Positions 1 through 11,700 of a DNA stretch of 64,000 bases are shown in pieces (position 1 is the stretch's first letter; each line of letters begins with the position of its first letter). Source of the DNA: Cryptomeria japonica (taxonomy: Eukaryota; Streptophyta; Pinopsida; Cupressales; Cupressaceae); contig NC_081414.1 of the NCBI RefSeq assembly GCF_030272615.1, positions 766,609,153 to 766,673,152 of the forward strand, written 5' to 3'. The notes below the pieces were generated by a model. That model searched no databases. It was not told the origin of the DNA and worked only from the letters and a program-made list of their open reading frames with translations. Both the position numbers and the translations under genes were made by a program.

Positions 1-49
1 GGGGAACGCGAGTCGGCATGAGGACTTGTTTTCCCCATTTTGAGTACAG

Positions 50-301
50 GTGGAAATATGGAGGGAGAGAGAGAGAGTTCTATCAAAGAACCTTCAGCGG
101 GCACAACGTGACCTAGCAGCAGCTCAGGCCAAGGCTACCTCGTATCACGCGATCCTTATGGATAGAGATAGTAGGAGTTCCTCTCGGAGTCATTCATGGT
201 CTATATCACGCTATACACCTATGGGTCCACCTTCATGGCCGGATCAGGAGGGAGCGTCTAGTCATCACTCTCCAGCCACTAGCCCTAGGGATGGGAGATG
301 A
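50..301 (+). CDS. C-terminal coding fragment of an unrecognised protein
   Basis: An 83-codon open stretch ends in TGA. It opens at GTG straight after TACAG, so it may be the last exon of a split gene (AG acceptor at 48-49), because an in-frame TGA lies just upstream at 41-43. The first third is charged and Gln/Ala-rich (RERERVLSKNLQRAQRDL), which suggests a short helix or coiled coil. The rest is rich in Ser, Arg and Pro and looks disordered. I do not recognise the family; the tail of a transposon-encoded protein is as likely as a host gene. The upstream part lies outside the window. Confidence 0.3.
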   Translation: MEIWRERERVLSKNLQRAQRDLAAAQAKATSYHAILMDRDSRSSSRSHSWSISRYTPMGPPSWPDQEGASSHHSPATSPRDGR

Positions 302-813
302 TCTCATGATGTAGGATAGGTCACATTTTGGATGTATAGTGACCTACTTTTGTATATGAAAACATGATCCACATATATATATATATGCTTCTCTTTGTCT
401 CAAATGTGTTATCTTTAATGCTTAAAACAATGTATATTTTGATTAAAGTTAATACATTTGGTAGATGTACATGTATGTTCTGAATTTAATTTCCATGTGA
501 TTAATTTCTCAATGCTCCATGATTAAATTGATACATGTGTGACTTAATTAAAATAAAATATTTAATCAAGTACTACATTGATGATAGAGAAGAAATATGT
601 GTTAAGCCTAAGAATGATATAACTAATGTGATTTAATTTTAAACTTAAACACAACATGATACGATTCTACTTAACACATAAAGACATTGTATTATATGCC
701 AGCATAATGGAAATGTAAATCTTTTGCAATTTACATAAATGAATTCAAGACAAACTATAAAGTAAAGAAACACGCTTGTCAAGAACAAAGCAATATATAT
801 TAAACACAATATC
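302..813. other. AT-rich non-coding stretch
   Basis: No coding potential is visible on either strand. There is a short (AT)n run near 372-384. The segment ends at the insertion point of element 1. When element 1 is removed it joins directly to 8671, so part of it may be the untranslated 3' tail of element 2, but no second copy of the element 2 LTR is present here. Confidence 0.5.
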
Positions 814-818
814 ATTTA
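814..818. repeat. Target-site duplication of element 1, left copy
   Basis: ATTTA immediately precedes the LTR start TG at 819 and is repeated exactly at 8666-8670 after the LTR end CA at 8665. A 5-bp duplication is the usual size for Ty3/gypsy integration. Confidence 0.85.
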
Positions 819-1941
819 TGTAAAGCGGAAAATCGAACCCTAGGTGTTCCCCCCACTCCAAGGAGAGAGAAAGGAGGTCACTAGGATTGACGGTTTTCAC
901 TTAGGACAGACTTTACATTCAAAAGAGGGGTTGAAACTCACAAGATCCAATCCCACACAATGCAAGATTGAATTCTAAATGAGTTTCAAGGGTTGAGACA
1001 GCAAGGATACCCTCTTTTGTAAAGAATGTAGATAGAAGGATTGAACTAGGAGTGTATGTAAAAGTAGGAAAGATTTGCTTGTAGACGGAGATAGAGACAC
1101 GGGATGAAGCTACGGACCTGAAATTAGCAGTAAAATGTCGAGACGATGCTGTCCTGCAAGTTTGAGCGAAAGTTGATGGGACGATGACACCCGGAGTGCA
1201 CACGGTCCTTCGAAAAATCCGCGAAACGAAGGGGGATCTGTTCGTCTCTGCACAAGGATTCCAGATCTTCAATTATAGCCGTGTACCTGCAACCTTGTTG
1301 TAAGAATGTTTGTATTCTTACATGCGAAGGTGTAATGTTTTTGTATGTTGTATGTTGTATGTTGTAAGTGATCTCCTCTTCAATGGTTGAATCCTTGTCT
1401 TGAATGCAACACTTAGCCTTGAATGGAGACTTAGAATGCTCAATTGCTTGAAGGAATGCTTGAATGCTTGAATGTTTGAATGTTTGCCTATCACTTCCGC
1501 CTCTTGTGCGCATATGTTTTTTTTTCTCTTTTCTGAGAGGGGAAATGTAGTTTATATACTTGTCAATTAGGGTTAGGAGACTGATTTTTCCAACCTTAGG
1601 CCGACCTAGGAACATTATTTTCCAAATTGCAAACTTGAAGACCCGATGCCCAACAAGAGACCGGGCCCAAAATAGGGCCAGGGACCAGGGTGCTGGGCAC
1701 CATGGTCCTAAGGGACCAGGGCGCTGGGCGCCATGGTCCTGAAGGACCAGGGTACTGGGCGCCATGGTCCCACCTCTCGGGACAGTAGGGTGCAAGGAGG
1801 ATCAGGCCAAGGTGCAGAAAGATGCAGTTTTTGATGTCGTAAACAGGTTTGGGGGTCTCCATTCAGGTTCAACATTGCACCACCATCGTAAAGACCCAAA
1901 TGCAATCGAAATTGCAAGTGTCACAATTTTAGGATGCTACA
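819..1941 (-). repeat. 3' LTR of element 1
   Basis: On the plus strand it begins TGTAAAGCGG and ends GGATGCTACA. It matches 7511-8665 along its whole length. A TATA-like TATATAAA on the minus strand lies at 1551-1559. It contains three tandem ~31-bp units with the palindromic frame GGACCA...TGGTCC (about 1675-1780), against four in the partner LTR. Short CTTGAATG runs (about 1440-1490) and TTGTATG runs (about 1343-1365) are present. Confidence 0.9.
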
Positions 1942-1960
1942 TTTAGCCCCCACTTTAGCG
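1942..1960 (-). promoter_or_regulatory. Polypurine tract of element 1
   Basis: Read on the minus strand, the sequence next to the 3' LTR is AAAGTGGGGGCTAAA, a G-rich purine block of the kind that primes plus-strand DNA synthesis. The same block stands at the same place in element 3 (38957-38975). Confidence 0.7.
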
Positions 1961-2689
1961 GGAGTATAAGCGTACGCCCATACTTCCCGTAAAGTACAAG
2001 GAAACAACATTGAAAGACTTTCACCACGTCAAGGAGGCAAGATACACCAAGCCCCCAGTGGACTAAGGATCTTATGACTTTGATTGACAAAGTAAAAGGG
2101 AAGATCACGAGGGAGAACCATGACTGACAGTAGTAAGGTTCCCTCACTATGAGTCATGCAAGAAAAATACCAAAAATTTTCAAGGCAAAGCTAAGTTCAC
2201 CAAGAAATTTTCAAGTATCTTGAATAGATATGGACGGAGTGTATGCCCCCTACATTAAAGTGATCGCACACACCTCATCAGGGGTGATTGCTTTAAGGTA
2301 GTGATACACATAAGAAATGAGAAGGGAAAGGAGCACGTTATCACAAAGATTTAGCCCCCAAATGTGAGATAAACCCAAGGATAAAAAAAACACAAATCAC
2401 GAGGTGACTTCACTTTCCTTGGGGTTAGTATGCTGTATGAGAATTCATGTATATCATATTTATGTATGCATAATTGTTCTTCATTCCCCAATCAAGGAAG
2501 GTCACCTAGAAGAAGGCAACACATGTGTCTTTTGAGTCAACATGAGAGAGACCAAAAGAGATCTCAATGCTTTGCATCATCCTCAAGTAGACAACACTAA
2601 GGATGACAAATAGAAGAATGAGAATAACACATAGAAGAAGTAACAAAAGATATCAAGAGAGGAGGAGAGAGTCTGCTATGCTAATGAAA

Positions 2690-5600
2690 CTAGTCTAGAA
2701 TGTCATCCACCCCCCGATCTTGCTGATCAATATTTCCGGAAGGTAGGAAACATGCTAGAGGAGGAACATCCAACACAACAGATGGAGCTATCACAAGATC
2801 CAAACAAGGGCTATGTTCATGTTCCAAGCCACATTGTTCTTGTCTAGGAGCTAGGATAAGTGCTTTAGAAAATTTGTTAGATAAATGGTTATCAATATCA
2901 ACATATTCATATTCACTATCAGAAGCAAGAGAAGTAATATTTTCATCATGAATAACATTTTCATCTATATCATCATCAAGATTTATAAAAATAGGATCTT
3001 TAACTCGCACAGGATCAAAACCATCATGCATCTTATGCTTAGGAGATTTTGGCTCAATTTTTGGCTGAGGAGAAAATGGAATAATACTAGCTGAAGGTGT
3101 TTTTGGGGATTGCAAAGTTTGAGAAGCAGCTGCACAAGCTCTAAGATGATGCTTTCGTCAGTTGCATGGGCAGAACGATTTCGTGTAGTCTTAGTAGGAA
3201 GTTGAGAAGATTGAGGAGGAGGAATGTTCTCATCCTTATCACTTGGGTGTTTAGGTTGTGGTCTCTTGGGTTGGATAATAGGAGAAGAGGAAGGTCTCTT
3301 CTCTCTATAAGAGGAAGGAGGAAGAACTGCTCCATATAAAGGAGGAATATTTGGTTTAGGAAGGAGACCAAGTCCATCATGACGAGGAGGTATAGGTCTA
3401 CTTTTAGAAAGTTTATTAGACATAGACATAGTCACATCCATAGGAATGGGTTGGGAATCTTCTTTAGGAAAGACATTAGTTTTATCTTTCAAAGGAAGAA
3501 CTTCCTTCTCAAGAATGATAGGAATATCAAGTTTGGGTGTTCGAGGTTCACTTAGAGATAGGATCATATCTTTTTTCCACTTTTGATAAGATTTGAAAAG
3601 ATGATCACTTCGCGGTGGAAGAGATTGGAATTGTTTATGCCAAAAATAATCAATAGGAACGCTAGAAGTTCTTTCAGCTGGTTTAAAGAGACTATGATTG
3701 ATAGTAACAACTTCACCATTATGGGGAAATTTTAAACACTTGTGAATAGGAGAAGCAATAGCTTTCATGGAAGATAGCCAAGGATAGCCTAGCTATACAC
3801 GAAATTGTTCGGATGATGGAATAATAGCAAAGCTCACATCAAGGGATTTGTTATGGACCTCAATAGGTAATGTAATAGAACCAATTGCAGGAGAAGAAAA
3901 TGCATCAAATAATTTCACAACCACATTTGTTTTGTCATAGATCACTTGATTCAATTGCAAAGTAAAAAGAAATTCTTCAGTAATGACATTAACCATGCAA
4001 GAAGGATCAATAAGCACTCCACGACAAGGTGTATTCTTGAATTTTGCAACTATATATAAAGGACCATCAGGTGCCCTGATAGTTTCACTAGAATCAAATG
4101 TGATGGAAGGTTCTTTAGGGATTTTCTGCTGCTCTACAAAGTTAATCACATTCGGAGTCATAGACACAAGACCATCAGATGAGAAAGAGGAATCATTAGT
4201 CTCATTCACATTAGAGGTATGCGAAGGTAATGGATCAGTAAAAATCTTAAGATTTTGGTTAGGAAGAGCTACAGATGTGTTGCCTTTATCATTCACACCT
4301 AAAACAGAGATAGTATTATTATCAATCAAATCTTGAATTTTACCCTTTAAAGCAAAACATTTTTCAGTATCATGCCTAGGTTGACGATGAAATTGACAAA
4401 AAGATTTGTTATCAAAATAGGGTGAATTAATCTTTGCAGGATCTATTTTCTTTATAGGAGGGAGAATAAGCACGTTTTGTTCCAATAACTTATTCATAAT
4501 ACTATGCAATGATTCATTCAAAGGAGTAAACTTTCTTTCTTTCTTGAAAAACTTAGAAATAGGAGGCACACCTGATGCTGCATTCACATTGTTGTTGATG
4601 ATGTTTTCATTGAACTTAACAAACCCTCTATTCGGTTTAAACTTCCCAAATGGTTGTTGACTACTATCACCCTTATCACTCGGAGCCATAGGATTTGCTT
4701 GTTCCATTTGACTCACAGTCAGTTGATAATTGTGAAGAGTTGCACACAACTGTTGGAAAGAAGTAAACTCAGAAAATAGAAGTTTTTCTCTAATATCTTT
4801 TTGTAAATTAGAAATAAAGATTCTTTGAATATCGTTGTCAGGTACTGGAAAAGAAATTTGAGCACACAAATGCTTATATCTACCAATGAAATCAGTCACT
4901 TTTTCTTTAACACCTTGTTTACAATGCATTAAATCAATCAAAGTAACTTTAGGACTTATATTGTTTTGAAATTGTTGAATAAAAGCATTTGCAAGTTGTT
5001 GGAAAGAAGTAATAGAATAGGAAGGCAACGAGCAATACCATTGTAGAGCCTTATCTCTTAATGTTCTAGTAAACAGTTTTGCAAGCAACCTATGGTCATG
5101 AGCAAAATCAGTACATATTGTTTGAAAGGTCTTAACATGTGTTAGAGGATCACCTTTACCATTATAAAGCTCCAACTGCGGGATTTCAACATGCTTAGGG
5201 GGGATAGCTCGAACAATGTCAAGAGAAAGTGGGCTCGCAACATCAAATGTGGGCACACTAAACTTAGATTGATTCATAGAGGCAATTTGTTGCTGTAAAG
5301 AAGAGACAGTTCGTGCAAGATTGTTAATGGTCACTTCAGTCGAAGAGTTCATATTAGACATGTTAGATTGTGATGGAGGTATTATGTTATTGAAAGAAGG
5401 TATTGATTGAGAGTAAAGTGGCGGGACACTATGATAGTTAGTCATAGGAGATGATTGGAAAGAAGGAACACTACAAGGAGGAATGGAATGGTTGAATGAA
5501 TTGCCCCCTTGCGTCATGTTCATTTGTGGAGATGTAATAGGGACACTCATTGAAGGAATGAATGAAGAAGTCAGATTGAATGAAGGAAGAGGGTTGATTG

Positions 5601-6138
5601 AAGAGGAAGGATTTCCCCCATGACTGGTGATCATAGGTGGAATGTTTTGTATTGAAGTAGTCATTATGTTTGATGTAAAAGTAGGTATACTAGCAATAGA
5701 AGTTGTCAAAGGGATAGAATGATTGACTTGAGTAGGAGGTTGTGTATAACCTAAAGTTTCGGCACAACTCTTCATAGGCATCACATTCGAATCCACAATG
5801 TGTGCAATACTACGCAAAATATCAATTCCATTCTTATCACTTTGAACCATACGTTTTAGACCTTCAAATAATGAAAGAGCTTGACTATCGGGGTATTCTT
5901 GAGAAATCCATTGCTGAAAATCATCAAATTGGTTATCCAATTTCGAAAGTTGTTCTACAGAAACCTCATGGAGAGATTCTTCATCATTAAGAGGATTAGA
6001 GGAATTACCCGTGTCCTTGTTAAAAAGGCCATTCAAATTAGGTTCCATCTCCTCGGTAATTAAACCTTGGAAAGACTTAATTCTAAGGCTTCGTCTAATA
6101 GGAATAGTGTAAGTAGGGCTTATTGTTGTAAAACTCAT
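2690..6138 (-). pseudogene. gag: Broken gag/protease-like ORF of element 1
   Basis: This is the counterpart of the intact 1151-codon ORF of element 3, near-identical through most of its length. It starts at the ATG at 6136-6138. The first 781 codons are open and include a Ser/Pro/Asn-rich N-terminal third, a short coiled coil (LQQQIASMNQ), a retrotransposon gag core (from PPKHVEIPQLELYNG to the TVSQMEQ segment) and a CX2HX4HX4C knuckle. A protease-like fold follows with IDPS where retropepsins have D-S/T-G. A TAG at 3793-3795 replaces the Lys seen in element 3. The frame then continues to about 3160, where a 1-nt deletion relative to element 3 shifts it; the tail resumes in another frame at 3115-2690. 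Gag normally forms the particle that packages the RNA. This copy is unlikely to make full-length protein, although the gag core itself is still readable. Confidence 0.85.
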
Positions 6139-7489
6139 GCACTAGCGAGAGAGAGAAGATTTTAAATTTTGAAAATAAAGTTGGCAAAATTGAACAATGA
6201 GATAATGATTATCCAATTTGAACTTTATGAAAGAAGAGGGAAACACAACTTCCAAGAAAGGTAGGCACAATTGAAAAATTAGGGCTAAGGGGGGTAGCTC
6301 TTAATTTTAATTGTTATCTTGAAAATTGAAATCTTGAATTTTGAATTTATTTTCGAATTTAGAGGTAGCAAATTTCAATAAAATCAGCCAATCTCCTAGA
6401 TTTAAGCTGTTAAATACAATCATGCCAATCTCCCAAAATTTCGAAAAAAATGTCAGGGACCGTGGCGAACGGAGTGCACACGGTCCTCGCAACTTTTTTC
6501 AAAATTTTCAGGGATGAAAGTTATGATGATTTTAGAGCTAATCTGAAAAAATTGAGTGATTTTACGATATGTAGACAGGCCAAATTAAAGTTGCAATCTC
6601 AAAATTGAATCCTACCAAGATTGTTGAAAAATGCAAAATTTGAATTTTGAAAAAGAGAGGGAAATTGAAATTTTGAATTTTATGATTTTAGAGGGAATAC
6701 TAAAAGCAATGCAAGCTTTGAAATTTAAAAGTTGACTTAATTTCATGCAAAATTCAATTTTGAAAGCGGAAATCAAAGTTGTTGCAATTAAACACTTAAT
6801 TTCAAAAGTCACAAATTGCAAAAATTTGAATAAAGCACTGAAACTTTGAATGAATGCCAACACACTTTTCAGATTTAGGACAATAAGAAACACAATTTTA
6901 ACACAAAATTTCAATTTCAACAATTTTTGAATGATTAGAAGCCTTAATCCAAGCAATCACTAGACCAACTTTGACTTTAATTTTGAAAGTGTTAGAATTG
7001 ATGAAATCAGCCAAGATTCTGGATTCTAGTAGAAAAATATAGTAAGATCTAGCTCCCGAAATTTCGGAAAAAATGTCGGGGATAATGGCGCTCGGGGTGC
7101 ACACACTCCTCGCAACTTTTTTCAAAATTTTCAGAGATGAAAGATATTATGATTTTATTGCGGAATCCAAAGTTACAGCCGATTTGGAGGTGTTTTGATC
7201 AGTGAATTTATCGGTCAAAGGTTGAATCAAGAGGGTTAAAAATTAGGGTTTTGACACTTAACCACTTAATTTTCAGAATTAAGGCACAAATATGAATTGA
7301 TAATTTGCAATAGAAGGGTAGATCTGAAACAAGAATTAACAATTAAACATTTGACAAGCTCAATTACTAAAAAGAAAATTTAGGGTTTTTATGCAATTAA
7401 CCTCTAAAATTTGCAAAAGATCAAACATGGAAATGTAATTAAGGAAGCAAATTTTTCAGATCTAACCATGAATAATCAGAATTAGGATG

Positions 7490-7507
7490 TTCACGTTAGG
7501 TTCACCA
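7490..7507 (-). promoter_or_regulatory. Primer-binding site of element 1
   Basis: On the minus strand, three bases after the 5' LTR, the sequence is TGGTGAACCTAACGTGAA. The other three elements with this site read TGGTGAACCCGACGTGAA. The two differences are C to T and G to A at one CpG, as expected from deamination. I could not name the tRNA. Confidence 0.8.
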
Positions 7508-7510
7508 AAA

Positions 7511-8665
7511 TGTAAAGTGGAAAATCGAACCCTAGGTGTTCCCCCCACTCCAAGGAGAGAGAAAGGAGGTCACTAGGATTGACGGTTTTCACTTAGGAGA
7601 GACTTTACATTCAAAAGAGGGGTTAAAACTCACAAGATCCAATCCCACACAATGCAAGATTGAATTCTAAATGAGTTTCAAGGGTTGAGACAACAAGGAT
7701 ACCCTCTTTTGTAAAGAATGTAGATAGAAGGATTGAACTAGGAGTGTATGTAAAAGTAGAAAAGATTTGCTTGTAGATGGAGATAGAGACACGGGATGAA
7801 GTTACGGACCTGAAATTAGTAGTAAAATGTCGAGACGATGCTGTCCTGCAAGTTTGAGCGAAAGTTGATGGGACGATGGCGCCGGGAGTGCACACGGTCC
7901 TCCGAAAAATCCGCGAAATGAAGGGGGATCTATTCGTCTCTGCACAAAGATTCCAGATCTTCAATTACAGCCGCATACTTGCAACCTTGTTGTAAGAATG
8001 TTTGTATTCTTACATGCGAAGGTGTAATGTTGTTGTATGTTGTATGTTGTATGTTGTAAGTGATCTGCTCTTCAATGGTTGAATCCTTGTCTTGAATGCA
8101 ACACTTAGCCTTGAATGGAGACTTATAATGCTCAATTGCTTGAAGGAATGCTTGAATGCTTGAATGTTTGAATGGTTGTCTATCGCTTCCGCCTCTTGTG
8201 CGCATATGTTTTTTTTTTCTCTTTTCTGAGAGGGGAAATGTAGTTTATATACTTGTCAATTAGGGTTAGGAGACTGATTTTTCCGACCTTAGGCCGACCT
8301 AGGAACATTATTTTCCAAATTGCAAACTTGAAGACCCGATGCCCAACAAGAGACCAGGTCGAAAATAGGGCTAGGGACTGGGGCACTGGGCACCATGGTC
8401 CTGAGGGACCAGGGTGCTAGGCGCCATGGTCCTGAGGGACCAGGGTGCTGGGCGCCATGGTCTTGAGGGACCAGGGTGCTGGGCGCCATGGTCCCACCTC
8501 CCGAGACATTAGGGTGCAAGGAGGGTCAAGCCAAGGTGCAGAAAGATGCAGTTTTTGATGTCGTAAACAGGTTTGGGGGTCTCCATTCAGTTTCAACATT
8601 GCGCCGCCATCGTGAAGACCCAAATGCAGTTGAAATTGCAAGTGTCACAATTTTAGGATGCTACA
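7511..8665 (-). repeat. 5' LTR of element 1
   Basis: It pairs with 819-1941. It carries the promoter for the element, with a minus-strand TATA-like TATATAAA at 8244-8252. It has four tandem ~31-bp GGACCA...TGGTCC units (about 8380-8495), one more than the partner LTR, so unit number changes after or during integration. The LTR 5' end on the minus strand is TGTAGCATCCTAAAATTGTG. Confidence 0.9.
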
Positions 8666-8670
8666 ATTTA
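8666..8670. repeat. Target-site duplication of element 1, right copy
   Basis: ATTTA, identical to 814-818. Confidence 0.85.
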
Positions 8671-8764
8671 ATTCTATTTGCTCTAACCAAGATATGCTAA
8701 CATATTACCCAATTTTGAAGAACTGAAAAGAAGATAGATGAAATGAAAGATAAGGAATGAGGAA

Positions 8765-11700
8765 TTAAGCATAGTATCTACGCAAGTGCACAACATTTAT
8801 AGGTTCTTTAAGAGGCATACCGTCTACATCCACTATTTTTTAAGCACCTGATCCATAATCTTCAATAACAATATACGGTCCAAGCCAATTAGGACTAAAT
8901 TTTCCCTTTTCTTCAGGTAAGGTATTCACATTGCACTGATTCTCATAGAGAACTAAGTCACCTACTGAGAAGGAACGTTGAATAATCTTATCATTATAGC
9001 TTCATTGTAGAGTTTTGTGATACACTTGAATATGCTCAAGAGCATTTATACGCTGTTCATCAAGCATCTCAAGCTGTTGAAGTCTTTGTTCTCTATAAGA
9101 GTCATCATCTACTATACCTTTGAGAGAAACTCAAAGTGATGGAATCTCTAACTCTAAAGGCATAATAGCATCAGCACCATAAACAAGATTATAAGGGGTA
9201 GTTCCTGTAGCAATTCGTACACTCATTCGGTAGGCCCAAAGAGCATAGATTAGCTGAGTACTCCAATCCTTACCATGCTTATTCACGGTTTTGCAAAGAA
9301 TTTGTTCAATTATCTTATTGGATGATTTGGCTTGACCATTTGATTGAGGATAGTATGGTGTAGAAAATCGATGTTTGATATGATATTTCTCGAGGAATTT
9401 CTTCACGTCCTTGTTCTTAAATGATGTCCCATTATTTGAGATTATAGTGGAAGGTATCCAGAATCGAGAAATAATGTTTTCTAGAAGAAATTGACAAATC
9501 ACTTCAGCAGTAGTAGAGCGAAGGGGAACAACTTCTACCCACTTTATAAAGTAATCTGTTGTGGTTATAATGAAAGTGTGTCCTTGAGATGAAGGAGGAG
9601 AGATTTTACCGATGAGATCCAACCCCCATGCAGAGAAAGGCCAAGAAGCTACATGAGAACGAAGTTCTTGGTCAGGAGCATGAATCAGATTATTGTGTTG
9701 TTGACATTGATGACATTTCTTAACAAATGAAAAAGAATCCTTCTGCATAGTTTTCCAATAGTATCCCATACGAAGCAATCTTTGAACCAAGGATTTGCCT
9801 CCAAAATGCCCCCCACAGGCACCTGAATGTGCCTCTTCAAGAGCAATAGGGATTTTTGATTTGTTAAGACAGTGAAGGAGAAGACCTTTATAACCCCTTC
9901 GGTAAAGAACATTAGAAAGAATGATATATCTAGCAGACAACTTATGGATTCTAGCCCTAGTGTTCCTATTGGCGGAATCAGGAAAGGTACCATCGGTCAA
10001 GTATCTTATGATATGCAAATACCATTCATCTGAGTCTATAAAGTCACAACATGTCACCAAGCTAGAATCATCTACAATAGCTGGAGAAATAAGGTTGTGA
10101 ATAACAAATTTAAGATCAACCACAGGCTCCTCTAAAGATACAAGAGAAGCCACACATGCCATTGCGTCCGCATGTCAATTATCTTTTCGAGGAACAAGTT
10201 CCATGGTATAAGAATCAAATTTTTGTAACAAAGAGATAGCAAGGTCTTTATATTGTGATAATTTGTCTTGTTTTGCTTGATACAGTCCTGTTACTTGTCT
10301 TATAATCAATTGTGAATCTCCATAAATATGTATGTGCTTTACATTCAAAGCCAAGGCTGCCTTTATTCCGGCTATAAGAGCCTCATACTCAGCAATGTTA
10401 TTGGTACATAGGAAATTGAGACGATAAGATAAAGGAATGGATTTCTTTGTAGGAGAAATTAGAACAACACCTGCCCCCGATCCCATATGACACTTAGAGC
10501 CATCAAAGTATAACTCCCAAGTTTCATCTTTCTCTATACAAAGAATGAATTCATTGGGAAAAGACTCAGGGTTAGGGAAGGAGAAAGGTGAAGGGGCCTC
10601 AACTAAGTGATCAATCAATGCTTGCCCTTTAATTGCTCGTTGTGAAACAAATTTAAGGTCAAATTCAGTTAACGTCATAACCCACTTAGCAAGGCATTCT
10701 AATAAATCAGTTTTAGAGAAAAGATGCTTCAAAGGATCAAACTTTACCATGACGTGGACTTCTGAATTTAAAAGATAATGTCTCAATTTCTGAGTCGCAA
10801 ACACCAAGGCCAAGCATTGTCTTTCTATCGCAGAATATTGGGTCTCATAATCGAGTAAGGTACGACTTATATAATAAACCAGACATTCCTTACCATCTTT
10901 ATCATGTTGTGCCAATAATGCTGTGAGAGCATGAGAGGAAGCAGCTGTATAAAGAAGAAAGGGTTTAGAAGGTTCGGCAGGTTGAAGGATAGGAGGATTA
11001 GCCAAATATACTTTTAAATCTTCAAATGCTTGCTGACAATCTTCGTTCCATTGAAAAGTGATATTCTTTTTGAGAAGTTGAGTAAAAGGAAAAGTACGAT
11101 CCGCAAGTTGAGATACGAACCTACGAATAGCTTGAATCTTTCCTTGTAAGCTTTTGAGTTGAGACACATTTCTAGGAGGTGGCATGTTGACAATAGCATC
11201 TATTTTCTTAGTGTCCACCTCAATCCCATGATGCGAAACTATGAATCCTAATAGTTTTCCACTATCCACACCAAAAACACATTTTCAGGGATTCAAGCAC
11301 ATGTGATATTTACGAATTCTTTCAAAGATTTGATGAAGGATCCTAATACGATCTATACGAAGAATGGATTTGGCTAAAATATCATCAACATAATCTTCTA
11401 AAATCTTATGCATATAATCATGAAAGATAAGGGTCATCGCTCGTTGATAAGTTGCGCTGGCATTTTTAAGTCCAATAGGCATCATCACCCAACAAAACGT
11501 ACCCCAAGGAGTGGTGAAAGCAGTTTTGAATTGATCTTGAGGATTAATGGAAATTTGATTGTATCCTGAAAAACCATCCATGAAGGATAACAAAGCATGT
11601 CCTGCTGTAGAATCAACTATCATGTCAATGTTTGGGAGAGGGAAATCATCTTTTAAAGAAGCCTTATTTAAATCTTGAAAGTCGGTACACATTCTTATTT

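Larger units (their letters stand above)
819..8665 (-). mobile_element. Element 1: non-autonomous Ty3/gypsy-type LTR retrotransposon with gag only
   Basis: The element is complete, 7.85 kb, with TG...CA LTRs (819-1941 and 7511-8665), a primer-binding site, a purine tract and an exact 5-bp TSD. It is read on the minus strand, so the right LTR is the 5' LTR. The interior holds a 1.35-kb leader (6139-7489), one broken gag plus protease-like ORF (2690-6138) and a 0.75-kb tail (1942-2689). No RT, RNase H or integrase motifs are present, so it must depend on enzymes supplied in trans. By eye the LTRs differ at about 8 places in the first ~320 bp, mostly transitions. It is therefore older than its relative, element 3, and it sits inside element 2. 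Confidence 0.88.

Noticed and set aside
1124-1917. Minus-strand ORFs with HGAQRPGP and PWSLRTM-type repeats in the LTRs
   Set aside because: They arise from the palindromic tandem units of the LTR and recur in all four LTR copies with frame changes; not genes.
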